A stretch of 64,000 nt of DNA from Margaritifera margaritifera. Taxonomy: Eukaryota > Mollusca > Bivalvia > Unionida > Margaritiferidae. The position numbers and the translations under genes are program-made. The notes beneath the pieces are model-generated. The model ran no database searches. It was not told the origin of the DNA and saw only the letters and a program-made list of their open reading frames with translations. The number at the start of each line of letters is the position of its first letter. The first letter of the stretch is position 1. Positions 11,000 to 23,939 of the stretch are shown in pieces. Where the stretch lies: contig JAQPZY010000620.1 of assembly GCA_029931535.1 (NCBI GenBank), forward strand, positions 62,001 to 126,000, written 5' to 3'.

Positions 11000-13840
11000 T
11001 AAAAAATACCAGCGCAATCGAGAACAAGATTTGTTTTAGAGGAGACGCCTTTTATAAAACGATCTAACACATATGTAAATTTCATACGTGTTCTCGTTGT
11101 GCTCCTCTTTAACAAAAGGAAAAATGATGACAAACCGTTCTTCGCTCACCCTTATGTCCGTCGTCATATGGGACTAAAAAATCAACTACACAGTATTACA
11201 ATAAGCCGTTTTCCCCCCTTTTCTTTTAAAATAACTGATGTTCAGTGGCGGCTGTTATTTGTATTCTTTCTGCCTTTTTCTGATCGCGTTTTGGGACAGT
11301 CTTTAGCGCAAATCTGAATACTGGGATGAGGGTAGCTAAATATAGAAGAGGCACATGAAGGAAATTTATCTAGAACAACAATAATAGCACTAAAAAGCAG
11401 CTTATGGTATTATTTTGCTAACATGGTTTGAAAGATAAGGAATGATGGTGCAAATAATGATTACGGTGTATCTTTTTCTTACCTTGATCGTATTAAATAA
11501 CATTTATTGTCGTAATTCGTTTGTAGATAATATTTTACCCTTATATAAATTCATAATCCTGAACTCTGCCAAACAAGACCAGATTATACAATAATAATGT
11601 GAATCATACACACGCAAGCTACAAAAGTATTGAAATCTGCATTGAATAAATTTAAAATGCACTATGTTTAGCATCATTATTCATTTGTTTCCCATTTGGT
11701 GAATTACGGCAGTACACAATTTCACAGTATCCTTTACAATAGAAAAAAAACTGAAGGCTGTATATCTCGGTCTCAAGGTGACTATAACACGGAGAAATAA
11801 AATTGATTGCAGTAGTTCTCGATGAAGTATATATTGAAGAAAGGGATTATATTGTATAGTTATGAATTTTACTCTATTTGCAATGCAACGACAAGTATAA
11901 AGTTTATTTTTCCTAACCGGAGAACATAATTATTCGGGAAATAATTGATATTACCCGTAGGAGCCTCACAGGGCAACATGCTATCTATATATTGTAACTT
12001 TCATAACAGCTTGCTATAGAAGTTGAGTGGTGTAAAGGTAACGTGCTTGTCAGTAAATCACCACTAAATGCTATATCATCATATAGTTATATTGTTTCGA
12101 ATTATTAATAACATAAAGAAAACTTTTCCCCCGAACGATACATTAACAAAATAGCTTTCGTCGCTGACGTTTTGAGCATTTGTTTTTCTTCTGTATACAC
12201 ATTATCAACATTCAGCTAATATACAAAGTTTTTCCAATGCATATTTGTGAAGAAAATGATCAATGAATAAATAAATTGTCTTTTATGGGGCGATTATGTA
12301 AAGATTTTGACAGCAAGTTGGTGCTAAACATAGACATGAGCAAAACATTTTAAATGAAAACGAAAATAGGTGTCAGAGGTACTAAATCGAACCTAATTGA
12401 AAGATACACATAATTCAAACAATGTTGCAAAATAAAAGTCAAGTTTTATTAGTCTTATAATTAATTAGTATGCACATTGTGTGCAAATGCACAAATTAGG
12501 ATGTATATGTTTTGGCAATATGCGTGATAGGAGCTTTTTAGCCAACTCATCTATAATCCACGAATATAGGTACCACAACTAAGACGAAACCCCTCGGCTA
12601 TTTAATGGTTGCTTTTCTTTATTAAAAGCGGTCCTGGATACAAATGAAATACATATTCAACGAAGAGAAAGAAGGGCCTAAACTGATTCATACAATACCT
12701 ACCCCTTTATAGACCTATTTTAGAAAGCTTTCTAACCGAGACAAATAAATTGTATACAAATGCACCAAGACTTATTATATTTTCAATTGACCCGTTCTCA
12801 TCTTTTATCGATCAACCTGTCTTGGCGTATAGTGTAATAATTTTATGGAGCTATTCTATTAACTAAACATTTTTTACAAATATAAATTAACAACCAGAAA
12901 GTGAAAATCAATCCTCATATAGACTAGAAATTATAGTATTAGTAACTCCCTGAAATAGTCCATCAGACTTGCAAACCCAAGATTGGCTGATCGAACTTGC
13001 TTTAAGCCTCAACTATTTTGCATATATAATTGAGTATCGCCTTAGTACCTAAAGTTGCCCGCACAAAAGCAAAAACTTTTCCATACCAGAAAATAGGAAA
13101 AAAGCTGCAAGGTAAATGATACCTCTACCTGTGGTAGTAACAGCTTTTGCTTCCTTTGTACTGCCCACAGTAGGCTAAACTTTAAGTATTAAGTTGGGCA
13201 TCATACAATATGTTTTTGACTTTATGAAACAGATCTATCTAATATCACCGTAATAATAGTTTTTACGTTTTAACCTACGACTGCAAAGAATATAATTAAG
13301 ATAATGCAACTACATAATTAATAATCAATAGATAATATTATTCCTTTAATTAAATGACATACATTAAACAAGAACAGTAGTTAAGGAATCTACACTACGA
13401 TACTAAAAGTCCTGTTGCTTTCACAAATCTTAGTCAATTGTGTTCAACAAGCGTGTATCTTTGGTACGCCCTCCAAACAAGCTGTCGCAAGAATCCAAAG
13501 CTTCGATATTTACAACGTCGTTATATTCGACGATGCGTGGAAATGCTCAGTCTGTTTTTAAACGACGGTCGTATTCGTTGTAACAGGATGAAGCCGGGCT
13601 GGGATTGGATTTAGCGAAGACACTGGACACAGTTTCGTGAATGAGATGTTTATTTATAATGTAAATGAACGTTTAATTAATCTGACACCATACTCGTGCA
13701 CATAAATTCCAACAATGGATTTAACAGAATGATGCGCACAGAGTTCAACAACGCATATATAAAAATGATATCGTTCCTAAATGGAACTAATCAGAACATG
13801 TAACTTAAACGAGTAATCTAACGAGAATGAACGTATGGAA
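11000..13840. other. Long AT-rich stretch without recognisable genes
   Basis: No coding motif, tRNA-like head or ordered repeat was recognised. Short frames such as 11,099-11,317 (plus) have no support. A slightly more GC-rich patch lies at about 13,440-13,630. Confidence 0.55.
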
Positions 13841-13841
13841 C

Positions 13842-14070
13842 TTATAAACAAATCTGATTGATATATGGATCTATCGCCAGAGACAATCAATGTATAACAT
13901 TTATAAACAAATATGATTGATATGTGGATCCATCACCATGGATGGTCAATCTATAGAATTTAGAAACAAATACGAGCAGTGTATGGATCTATCACCAAGG
14001 ATGATCAATGTATAGAATTTATACCGAAATATGAACAATGTATGGATCATCGACAAGTATGATGAATGTA
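13842..14070 (+). repeat. Minisatellite of four ~59-bp units
   Basis: Units start at about 13,842, 13,901, 13,960 and 14,019. Each has the form (t)ttataaacaaat..gattgatat..ggatctatcacca..gatgatcaatgtat, with substitutions between copies. Confidence 0.8.
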
Positions 14071-15182
14071 TAATTGATATTCACTCAGATAGCGATATTG
14101 AATTGTATTTTCACCCATATAGTAATATTGAATAATATTGATTCAAAAATGGAACATATATTATCTCATGGCGTCTAGTCGATGATTAAGATTTATTTCT
14201 GGTCAATGTCTCGCTCCTCGCAATCTGCCAAAAGGATCCCTAGAGAGCCTCCTTATTTCATGTAGATCCGTTGGTCCAGAAGCTTTGGTACCTCACTTCC
14301 AGTAAACCAATACCATCCCTCGAGCCAACGTCACCATCGACCGCTGCATCCGGGTTACACGACACCCACAGAGTTCTACGACTCCCCGTTAAAAACAGCT
14401 AAAACTACAATGGCTGAGCCTTCTAGTACATGAGACACAGTTAAGTAAGAATACAATAATATACATTACTCATGCGCGCACATGAATTGGCTTCGTTTGA
14501 CGTTAAACCATTCCATCAGAATTACTGTACGAGATTATTATTATTATAACCAGGTTTGTTTATGAATATGTGTCTGACAAGAATAATCACACTGGATTAT
14601 TAAAACTCGAACATTACTGATCCTGTAATATATGCAACGTTAAATTTAATTCATTTCGTCTGTTCAGTTTTAAAAATATATAATTTGAAACAGACTATAG
14701 TCTATCCGATATGCATGGCGTTACGTGACATAGGTCTGACTATCTGTAAAATTTAGAATAAATTCCGAAACATTCAATATATGAAACAATTCTCTCACAT
14801 AAAACGGATAACAAGAAATAATGCGATTTTATATTTCACTTACCTCTACAGCTGAATATTGCTTCCGTAAAGTGGACAGCTTCCTGACAAAACAAGTTGT
14901 ATTGTGATTATACAGCGATACTTTTTGGGCTATAAGTACCCTGGTTGTAGTCAAATCTACGACCAGAGAAATCGAGGGAATCGGGATTGCAGGCACTTTG
15001 CGCGTGCATCAGTAGGTAAACCGAACTCAATATTTTGAAATAGCTAAGGCTAAAAATAAACCACCCTCGAGCAACGCTTTACGCGGCAACTAACCCCGAT
15101 TACATTTTCGTTCATATATAATACATAGACATTTGACTACACAAAATTCCGTGACAAACGAAATCTGAACAATTCTTTCTCA
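14071..15182. other. Unassigned sequence with a GC-richer block at 14.18-14.42 kb
   Basis: About 14,180-14,420 is clearly richer in C and G than its surroundings (for example ctccttatttcatgtagatc, ccatccctcgagccaacg) but has no usable frame. It is probably a fragment of an old mobile element. A possible 40-nt minus-strand mini-exon at 14,844-14,883 is treated in the findings. Confidence 0.4.
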
Positions 15183-16150
15183 GAATTCCCCTTGGAAGAG
15201 TTTTACGACCATACAGACCAACAACGACATAATTTAGAAAGTGAAGGATACCAAATGATAGAAATGTGAGAACACGAGTACGTATGACGTTTCAAAACCG
15301 ATCACGAATTTAGACGTATTGGCGAAGAGTACGACGTAGTGGCCATCGAACTTGTGAATCCACGCGACTGTTTGTTTGGATGAGGGACCAATGCTATACG
15401 CTTGCTGTACGACGTAAACGAATCTCAAGCAAAACAAAAACATATACATCGATGTGTGTCCGTTGTATCTATAGATGTGTAAATATGCTCGATTTCCCAC
15501 TAGATACCCTGAAATGTGAACATAACACATATACGTAGAATCCATGTTTCAGTACAAAGGTTTGATCAAATGTAAAGATTTGCCACCGACGAACTTGTAC
15601 CATAGTGTTTTACCACATCATTGCCAATAAAAACTGATTTTTCCTTTATGCCGTGCGTGTGCTGAAACGTGTAACTGAGACCAACTATGTTGCCACAAAA
15701 ACCAAGAACGCGCTATGACAGGAGCGTGGGTCAGTGCCACATTGTTTAATGCTCTCGTTCGTGGGTACAAACTGTTAAAAGGGTGCGAAATGTTCCTACG
15801 AGAGAACAGTACCAACAAGATGATGACGACTCCGGTGAATGGATTTTTCCGGCTTCGTCAACGAATTTCGAAATTTAAGTAAGAAGTTATCATTCTTGGT
15901 GTCTGATTCCGGAAATAAAAGGAAATCAAAGAACGGTACAAATCCTTACAAGGCATCACTTTGGAAAATAACGAAGGAAGACTACAGTTTGCAAAAGTCA
16001 TGCTGAATTGTTTCTGCGGAAAACTAGCCCAACGTCCGATATTTTCAAAGACGGAATATTTGGTAGATCCAAGTCGATACTTTCAATTCATTGACGACAA
16101 AGTGTTACCTAAAAATGAGGGTACGGACATTGTGGATGGGTGGAGAGGGA
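15183..16150 (+). pseudogene. Broken protein-primed family-B DNA polymerase (Polinton/Maverick-type or related)
   Basis: Plus-strand frames in order carry short segments typical of the polymerase domain of virus- and transposon-encoded family-B DNA polymerases: EEFYDHTDQQ from 15,195, NPRDCLFG near 15,355-15,380, and AKVMLNCFCGKLAQR near 15,990-16,035. The last corresponds to the conserved (K)LxxNSxYG-type helix region, with two cysteines where tryptophan or tyrosine is usual. Several internal stops (the first near 15,268, at an expected tryptophan) and frame changes break the gene. The exonuclease domain before 15.18 kb and the end after 16.15 kb are missing. It is an inactive, truncated copy of a virus-like mobile element. 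Its residues differ clearly from the minus-strand polymerase relic at 57 kb, so the two probably represent separate lineages. Confidence 0.75.
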
Positions 16151-16170
16151 TAGTGATACGTTATTTATAA

Positions 16171-16500
16171 GGGGGATAATACGGTGGTGGTGGTGGTGGT
16201 GGGGGGGGGGGCTAGGGAAGCTATTTTTACATTTAAGGGCTTTAAAGTCTAATTTTTGTATATCCCTTCTTTTACGTCCTTCCCTGTGTGAATGGGATGG
16301 TAGTTTTGTTTGAAATAGGAAAGTAGAGGAGACTAGGGTCAGTATAGATGGAGGTAGAGATTTTTACTTTATTTAATAGGGGTATCATAAGGTGGTAGGG
16401 AGATAGAGAAGTTAGTTTTGGTTATCAGGGACTTCAATTCTATTTTATAACCCTTCTTTTACATCCTACCCTGTGTGGTAGGTAAATGGTTGAATGTTGG
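16171..16500 (+). repeat. Two diverged ~210-bp direct repeats with (GGT)n and poly-G
   Basis: About 16,171-16,305 and 16,377-16,495 share gggg.at.atacggtggt, tttaaagtctaattttt/ttcaattctatttt, cccttcttttac(g/a)tcct and ccctgtgtg in the same order. A (GGT)n tract and G12 run (16,183-16,211) interrupt the first copy. Confidence 0.6.
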
Positions 16501-16586
16501 TCATTCCAAAAGGTATTTTTAATAGTAGGTTAGGTTTTTTCATAACATTTCTTGTTATAGGCCAGAGAACCCCATACATGATAAAT

Positions 16587-16932
16587 TTCATCGTCGCAAG
16601 CCACGGGCGATAATCCACTACACTCTATTATTAATACGCCTGTGCTACGATTTCCTCGTTTTTCAAGAGTACGCATACACGCAATGTAACAATCTCCTAC
16701 ACATCAATGAAAGTGAACATTTTATTAATCGATAAGTGACTGTGCTTGAAAGGGAAACTTTGATTGGTTCATTCAAACAGTTTGAACTGTCATGTTGGGT
16801 CACAATGACGAGAAACATTTACTCGCGCTCTCAGGTTTATACATATTCATGAGCAACGAGACAATCTCTGCACATGCGGCCACTGGTGATAAAGGAGTGA
16901 AGCGGATTATCGCCCGTAGCTTGCGATGATGG
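16587..16932. mobile_element. MITE-like element with ~38-bp terminal inverted repeats
   Basis: The left end reads catcgtcgcaagccacgggc then gataatccactacactc. The reverse complement of the right end (about 16,894-16,932) reads catcatcgcaagctacgggc then gataatccgcttcactc, with about four mismatches. The 346-bp length, matched ends and lack of coding sequence fit a non-autonomous DNA transposon. A convincing target-site duplication was not seen; 'gataaa' occurs just outside the left end and beside the right end. Confidence 0.75.
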
Positions 16933-16939
16933 ATAAACC

Positions 16940-18040
16940 TATATTCATTTCAGTTAGAGAGCCGACAAACTCACAATATCCCGACCAGTTACACGGTTAC
17001 AAACAGATTGACTCATCCTGTGAATAAAAACATATGAACCAAATTTTAGAGAATAATATTTTTCCTATACATTTCACAAAGGCTGCCTAGTGTTAAATTC
17101 CCTAGACACCTGCAATTTTTTTACCCTATTTAACATGGGAGGCCACTATACACCTCAAGTGACACACTGTGCTTCTTATGTATAAATGTGTATTAGTCCG
17201 CCTGTCTGTTCCATTTGCAACCGTGTTACAATGTTTTGTTAGCTTTGCTACTCTTTGTGTTTGATAGATAGAAAAATATAGTGAGTGAGTATTAAAGTTA
17301 TTGAGTTGTTTAAGAAATACTATCAAAACTGGTATAGGACTAAAGGACGCAATTTAATTGATTAGATTAAAAATGTACTTTACGACTGTGCACGTATTCT
17401 ATTCCCGAGCTACGCATATAACGTCACATTTTCTTTCTATTTTTCTGCCTACACGTTCTGATATCTATCAGGTTGAAAAATTAAACATGGGAAAATTAGT
17501 CTATAATTTTAATGTGAGTGAAACGTTTTGGAGTGAGGTGCATTGCAGTTTCTAAAAAGATGTAACTCTTCTTCTAGATGACAAGAACATGCATATGACA
17601 GCAAAATGTATAAGGGACCAACCATTTGGGATGTTGGGGAGGGGAGAGACTAGGAATTCTTTTTTTAAAATATATTTCCAGCCACCAAATAGCTTGCAAA
17701 AAGATGCCTTTGCTCTAATTTGTATAAGAAAAAATAACAAATTCTATTAATCATATATGTTGAAAAAATATCTTCAGATAAAAGAAAATAAAAATACTTG
17801 TTGGTAGCAATATCACAGCCCTCACCCCTCCACACCGAAGTTTAAATGGTCGGTCCCTAAATTGTAACCCTTTTGGGGGACCAAAGTTGATGAAATGTAC
17901 TTGAGTTCCTGGAAATAAGGACAATCATCTTATCAGTCTGTTAAAATAGAATCGGATTTTAAACAATACTATCAATGTGCTAAAAATACACTGTGAACAT
18001 AGAATCATACCTCTGCATTTCTAATGTTTTTCCCGTTCTT
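16940..18040. other. Unassigned AT-rich sequence
   Basis: No gene or ordered repeat recognised. Frames at 17,126-17,326, 17,358-17,555 and 17,552-17,740 lack motif or splice support. Confidence 0.5.
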
Positions 18041-18044
18041 GACT

Positions 18045-18275
18045 TAATTAGGCCGTAATGTTAAATTTTCTTTAGAGTCTATTGTGTCCTAGACGTCATG
18101 TTAAATTCCCACAGATTCCTCATAGAGACATCCGCAATGTTAAATTCCCATTAGAATCTATGTTGGCAGGGGTAAACTTTAATTTTCATTCGAGTCTATG
18201 GACATTCGTCATGTTAAATTGCCATTACTATAGTGGCATCCGTAATGTTAACTTACCATTAGAATCTATACTAAC
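18045..18275 (+). repeat. Degenerate minisatellite
   Basis: The phrase (cg)taatgttaaattcccattagaatctat recurs five to six times with changes (about 18,055, 18,098, 18,137, 18,210, 18,243). The unit is irregular, about 33-45 bp. Confidence 0.7.
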
Positions 18276-20045
18276 TCAACCCTTTTTCTATATTATTTCT
18301 CCTAGGAGTCTATATCGACCACAATACCTATAACTATATATCTATATCTCTATACATCAGCCTCATTGATTACGATGCAATTTTCCTTCTTTTATCAAGC
18401 TGGACAAACTTTCCTTTGAACATAAATCCCTAAAATTTTTCACAAAATTAGTTTCACATCTTTCAATTTTATTTAATAATCGGTGCACTTTGGAGATTTT
18501 AAAGATCAATGCACTTTTATAAGATGCTCATGGAATTTTCAAGTTGCTTCCTAACATATCGACCATTTAATTTACTGGAGGGAGGGTGCCTGGTATTTTC
18601 TGTCCATCCAGAATATCTTTTGTTTTCTTTTACCTAAAGATAATTTATCTTTTTCAAGTAAAATAATTTATATAATTAGTTACTTTTCTTTGTACAAATC
18701 AGTGCAAGAGTATTCTTTCAAGCTTTCTGGGGGCCGGAAATATTTGTGCAAAGAATCGCATCCAACCCCCCCCCCCCACACACACACACCCATACACACC
18801 GAAAATTGGTCTGTCCAAGAACTGATATATAATCAAGAAAAGTTGGAAACTGGTCTGAGTAAGAGTTTAGAAGTAGAGCGTTAATTTATCCGTCTGCTGA
18901 GGAAACATTCCTGTGGAGGATGGGTTTTAAGTTTACACGTTATTATATGAAACCGATGGAATGAACAAAGTAATGAAATGGATGCTGTAATACATCGATC
19001 CTGGCAAAACTCTGGGCCTAATATGAAACTGACTCTCAATCAACAATATATGAATGCTGTCAGATTTGAAATTCAATAAGTATTGGTATTATTGGATCGA
19101 TTCTTGCCCATCCGATACTAAGAATGTTGAAATGGCATGCCATTTTTATTGAGTTTGAATGGTTCCTTACCATCATCATCAAGTACAGGAACAATTATGG
19201 CTTTCGCTATCAGTGAGCAGTTTTCGAAAAGTCAAAAATATTCTAAACTTTGTAGCACAAAGAACCTGGATAATGAGTATACGCTTGAAGTTATAGAAGT
19301 ACCAATTGTTAATCGTAATAAGAAGTACGTGTAATTTTTATAACTGATGTTTAAGCATTTATTTCACCCTTTATTAATGTATTCTTGACTATGACATCCA
19401 GTCTAAAGCTCTGGTTGATAAATTGTCTAGCTATGAGGGACGGTAAATTAATGAGACTAAGCCAAGTATGTCAGTGTAAGTTATCTCCTTGAGTTCTACA
19501 ATGAAGACAAATTTATTCGCGTGTGGAGATACATGATAATAAATGAATGTTTGGACTTGTAAGTCCCATGAGTGTACTCACAGGCGAAAGTTTTACAATC
19601 GTCTCTTTCTTTAAACAGCAATTGGAAGTTTATACCTGGACCTTGCTTTGTAAATTGTCAATACCAACTTCACATGCAACTCTTCCATCCTCTATATTTG
19701 TCGTAGCTACGTCCCGATCTGTAAGGAATTGTCTAATGCATTGCACACACACACAGAAAAAAAATTAAACGGTACAATTTTTTTATTTATTTTTCAGACT
19801 TAAATATAGCACATGCTAAATCAAGCATAACATATCAAAAGTTCTTTTTTGAGAATAGTTAAATCCTATGCAAACTCAGGGGAGAATCCACAGGTAATAA
19901 GGTCGTTTTTCTCGTTTTCTTCTAAGTTAGTGTGGTTATGTTCTATCATGGTTTCATGTTGTTGGTAAGGTACTGAAAAGAACAGAAATAATATATTGTT
20001 GTAGCTAATAAATCTTCATAGGTTTCTTCCGTCTCCTCTTACTAG
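18276..20045. other. Unassigned sequence
   Basis: Contains a C10/CACA simple tract near 18,767-18,797. The plus frames at 19,137-19,334 and 19,547-19,768 have no recognised family. No RNA gene seen. Confidence 0.45.
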
Positions 20046-20049
20046 TAGT

Positions 20050-20560
20050 CACTGCTAAGATTGCTGCTGCTGCTGCTACTACAAATACTCTACTAATAAT
20101 AATAATACAATTGTTGCTGCTGCTACTATAAATATTAAAATTGCTGCCGCTGCTACTACTACTACAATTGATGCACCTGATACTACTCATACTACTGCAA
20201 TTGGGGTTGCTGCTACTAGAAATACTACATCTGCTTCCGCTGCTACTACTACAACAATTGCTGCTACTGCTACTACTACTACAATTACTGCTGCTGCTAC
20301 TACTAATGTTACTAGAATTGTTGTTCCTACTACTTTTACAATTGTTACTTTTGCTACTATTGCCACTAAAATTCCTGCTGCTACTACTACTACTATATTT
20401 GTTGTCGTTGCTGCTGCTGCTGCTGCTACTATTATTAATACCACTACAATAGCAGCTGCTACTCCTACTCCTACAATTGCTGCTTCTACTACTACAATTG
20501 TCCTGGTTGCTAATACTACTGTTGCAATTGTTGCCTCTACTGCAGCTGTTACTACTTCCA
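20050..20560. repeat. Imperfect (CTG/CTA)n triplet-repeat tract of about 500 bp
   Basis: Runs of ctg and cta triplets alternate with an interspersed acaatt(g) motif, so longer super-units built from triplets repeat along the tract. The leucine-rich plus frame and the alanine/valine-rich minus frame (20,187-20,594) are translations of this repeat. Confidence 0.9.
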
Positions 20561-20599
20561 CTATCATGGAAAAGGCGTACATATATTCCTGCATGATTA

Positions 20600-22740
20600 G
20601 ACCTATTTTAGCTTATTCTATTCTCGGGTTTACTCTCGGCTCATATTCATGCCAACGTTTGCATATATGATTGCTATAAACTAAGAAATATAAGAAACGG
20701 AAAGAACTAGTGGGTGAGTAAAGATAGATATAGCACACGCAGAGTCTTACGCAAAATATTAAGATGAGTTGGAATGTCTGTAAGGCGTTTTTTGAAGAAA
20801 CAACGATTTGAAGCCCCCCCCCCCCCAAAAAAAAAAAAAAAAAAAAAATCACATTTGAGATAAGCATGGGAATGTAGTTTACGATCGTATGATGTCTTTG
20901 AAACAAAATAAATTTTGCAGTTCTATACAACTTTCTTTAAAACCGTTACCGAAATATGTGACTCAAACTTATGCCAGGACAGTTTGACTCAGTCTACACT
21001 CGCTCAAATAAAAACATGTAAAATATATTTTTGTTAAACCCATAGATTATCGAAGATATTTATTTGTGAGAAAACGTCAATCAACGTTCTTTTCTATCAT
21101 GTACAAAACGGCATGTGCTTGTCATGCACAATTGTATTATAGTAGGAATTATGTGGTGGGAAGGAATGCATAGTTTGAAATTTGGATTTAGAAGAATTTG
21201 GAATGGACAAAGCCTTTAACACTGAGATGGAGAGAATATTAAAGGGTCTATAATGTTTGCTGGGACTGGACAAGAATTACTAATAGTCAGGTATCGAATA
21301 TTAGGGAATGTTCTGTGCTACTATGCACGATAGGGATAAGCTCGAAACCTCCTTCCAAAAACCTGTAGCCTGGCTATAATTGTTGTATACAACATATTGG
21401 GAAATTTCCGCGTTGTTGAAGTTTCATAGATTTAAGGTTAGGAAGCTAAGTGTACTTTATTTTAATCAATTTGGAATTTTGTTATCATAATTGTATTACG
21501 TTTCTTGTGTTTAAATTTTAGCGACTTTTTAACCATATCTTAAAATAAAAAAAAACAAACACAAAAAAACACAAAAAACGCGGAATTTCACCCCGTATAG
21601 GTCACGTGGTGAATGAAATGTGCATGAGACAGTATTACATGGTTGTTTTGATGAAGACAAAATGTTACGAAGAGTTGCATGTGGGGAACCAGTGTATAAA
21701 ATACGCCTCCATGAAAGAGGGGTAGTGTGTGGGGAGGTAATCGTATTTGCATTTATTTAATACGATGTCAGTGAGGTATCAGTCAGAAATAAACAAGCAG
21801 TAATAGCAGAAGTAGTAGTTGTAGCGGTAGTAGTATTGCTACATAAAAAAGGCAAAGGGTGTTTTGTAAAGCTGTAGAAAAGTTTGCAAGTTGTTAAAGG
21901 GATCCCTAAATCGTATCAGCTTCTTTTGTCAATATGTTCTGACCAGATATTGCACACAGTTTTACGGTATTTATTTATTATTCAGATGGAATGTACTACG
22001 TACTTTCAAACTTAATACGAAGAAGTATAAGTACACCTTTGTTTATATATCTCGAAATATCTAGAGCGTAAATTTTGAAATTGGGTGATTTCCATTTCAA
22101 ATAACTTTTCTCGAGATAAAGAAAATTTTGCAAAACACAATATAATAATTATTTTAATCCCTCGACATATTTTTTGAAAATGCACTGTTATTTTGTGTTT
22201 TGTCAGACTTGAATTTATTTAGTCAGGCAGTTTCGCGACTAAGGATCAGTTCTTTTCTGTTTACAGTATTTTTTTTCGGGCCTGTGTTATACAGTGCGGA
22301 TGACAAGTCTAATTGTATTATTCAAAGTGGTTATGGCGTCGTTTACAAAACCTATTTATTTATGTATTACATATTTTAACAGGGATTAGACAACAGCCAA
22401 TTGCTATATAAATACCCTCTCCCAACTAAAGCATATAAATCTAGTCGAAAGATCTGAACAGAAAATTGCCAGATGATGCTTATCAGCTATGTCGTAGATA
22501 TCTCAGCTCCAACAATATACTTTATTGTCGTAAACGCATGCATGAAAACATCGCATGCATGGTTTGTAGTCGTAAACTAATTGAAGTATGTTGCCTCTGT
22601 TGCTTTACTTTTTGTCCACTCGATCACTATGTAATTAGTTATGCTTTTAGATTATATACCTTAAGTGAGTTGTAATGATTTTCACAATGAAGTAAATTCA
22701 GTAGAGGCAGATTAATCCATCTGACTATGCACACTTACTT
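20600..22740. other. Unassigned sequence with a C13/A22 tract
   Basis: Homopolymer C (20,814-20,826) followed by homopolymer A (20,827-20,848). No gene recognised in the rest; the frame at 22,466-22,675 is cysteine-bearing but lacks splice or signal support. Confidence 0.45.
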
Positions 22741-22745
22741 CGCTT

Positions 22746-22894
22746 TCAGTAGGTTTTAGCAGTCTCTTGACAGATGTTTCTGTCACAGTCTCTGCATCTA
22801 TGTCCTTGAAAAAAGAAATGGACTGGCTTTGCGCATTCTGGTGGTGGAATATCTGGACAGTTAATAAAGGGGCAAACATACCCGTTTGGGCTGC
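22746..22894 (-). CDS. Six-cysteine C-terminal exon of a small secreted peptide gene (paralogue A)
   Basis: The minus strand has a good acceptor (ttgtttttttcctcag|GC) at 22,896-22,895, then an open frame starting in phase 1 and ending at TGA 22,748-22,746. The reading begins SPNGYVCPFINCPDIPPPEC, followed after 12 residues by CRDCDRNIC. The cysteine framework C-x4-C-x7-C-x12-C-x2-C-x4-C and the CPF, DIPP and CR-x-CD-x-N strings are shared with the exon at 46,999-47,144, so the two are paralogues. The spacing is loosely like antistasin- or VWC-type modules, but I do not assign it. A consensus donor (GAA|gtaagtg) lies 7 nt after the stop. Phase matches the 64-nt signal exons elsewhere in the window, but no intact signal exon was found upstream of this one, so it may be a gene fragment. 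Confidence 0.7.
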
Positions 22895-22924
22895 CTGAGG
22901 AAAAAAACAAACAAAACAAACAAC

Positions 22925-23033
<109 letters not shown>

Positions 23034-23035
23034 TG

Positions 23036-23220
23036 ATAGTCATGGCGTAATGGTTAAAAAGCTAGGTCATATAATATTATTACACTTGCACAGCATCAGC
23101 AAGTATAAACTTCATGCAATCCGTGCAGTAAATGTGACCATATCAATAGTACAAATAAGTCTGAATCTAGAGGTTATGTGATCAAGGCCACACGGGGATG
23201 GTGAGATATTTCCCCCAAGC
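23036..23220 (+). mobile_element. Probable degraded tRNA-headed SINE
   Basis: catggcgtaatggttaaaaa (about 23,041-23,060) looks like a tRNA A-box region and resembles the head of the minus-strand SINE at 36.6 kb (ccatggcgtaatagt). The B box is not convincing, so confidence is low. Confidence 0.35.
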
Positions 23221-23832
23221 CCTATTTATAATCGAATTTCAAGATTCACAAGAACAATAACAACAAACGTTTGTTCTCAGCTTCGCCATTAGTAACTATT
23301 AGTTATAAACAAATCACCTTTTTGATGTTTTTGAGTATAGTTTCTCTGACTCTGACCATGTCTGTTGCAGGTATAAAATAAATGTAGGTTTACTCATACA
23401 AATCTACCAAAATGCCTTTTGTATTGATGGAATACTAGTAGATATTATAGTACATGGGAAAAAAAACATCATAACAAAACTCTGATCAAAAAGGCCCTTA
23501 TTGTTTGAGGAACTATCAACTTTTTGTTTCCGTATGTAAATACACAAAATAAGTAAATACAGAATATCCGCAATTTGGAAACACCTGTACATATTTAGCC
23601 CCAAAATTATGAAAATTCCCGCAAACGTCTCAGACTCAGCTAAAAATCCTGAAATCAGTTTGTTCTGTAATTTGATGTTAGCATACCAGATATCAGATTT
23701 TTAGTTGAGACTAAGATGAGTAGGAATGTTGTAACATAATCAACGTGGATGGTCACGCTTTCAAAAACTCTTTGAATAGAGTCCATGTTTACCATATATA
23801 CTCGCACATAGATCGAGTCCAACTGCAAACAA

Positions 23833-23935
23833 CAGAAACCCTGATCTACCGTCGCATAATGCGCCGGCGGACCAGGGTCTATTTTATTTGTTTTACTGCA
23901 GAAACCCAGGTCTGCCGGAGCATAATGATCTGGAT
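23833..23935 (+). repeat. Two ~66-bp direct repeat units, GC-richer
   Basis: cagaaaccctgatctaccgt at 23,833 recurs as cagaaacccaggtctgccgg at 23,899, each followed by cgcataatg or agcataatg. The unit is short and diverged; origin unknown. Confidence 0.55.
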
Positions 23936-23939
23936 TTGA

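Noticed and set aside
20141..20452. 103-residue leucine-rich plus-strand open frame and the alanine/valine-rich minus frame
   Set aside because: Both are frames of the CTG/CTA triplet tract.
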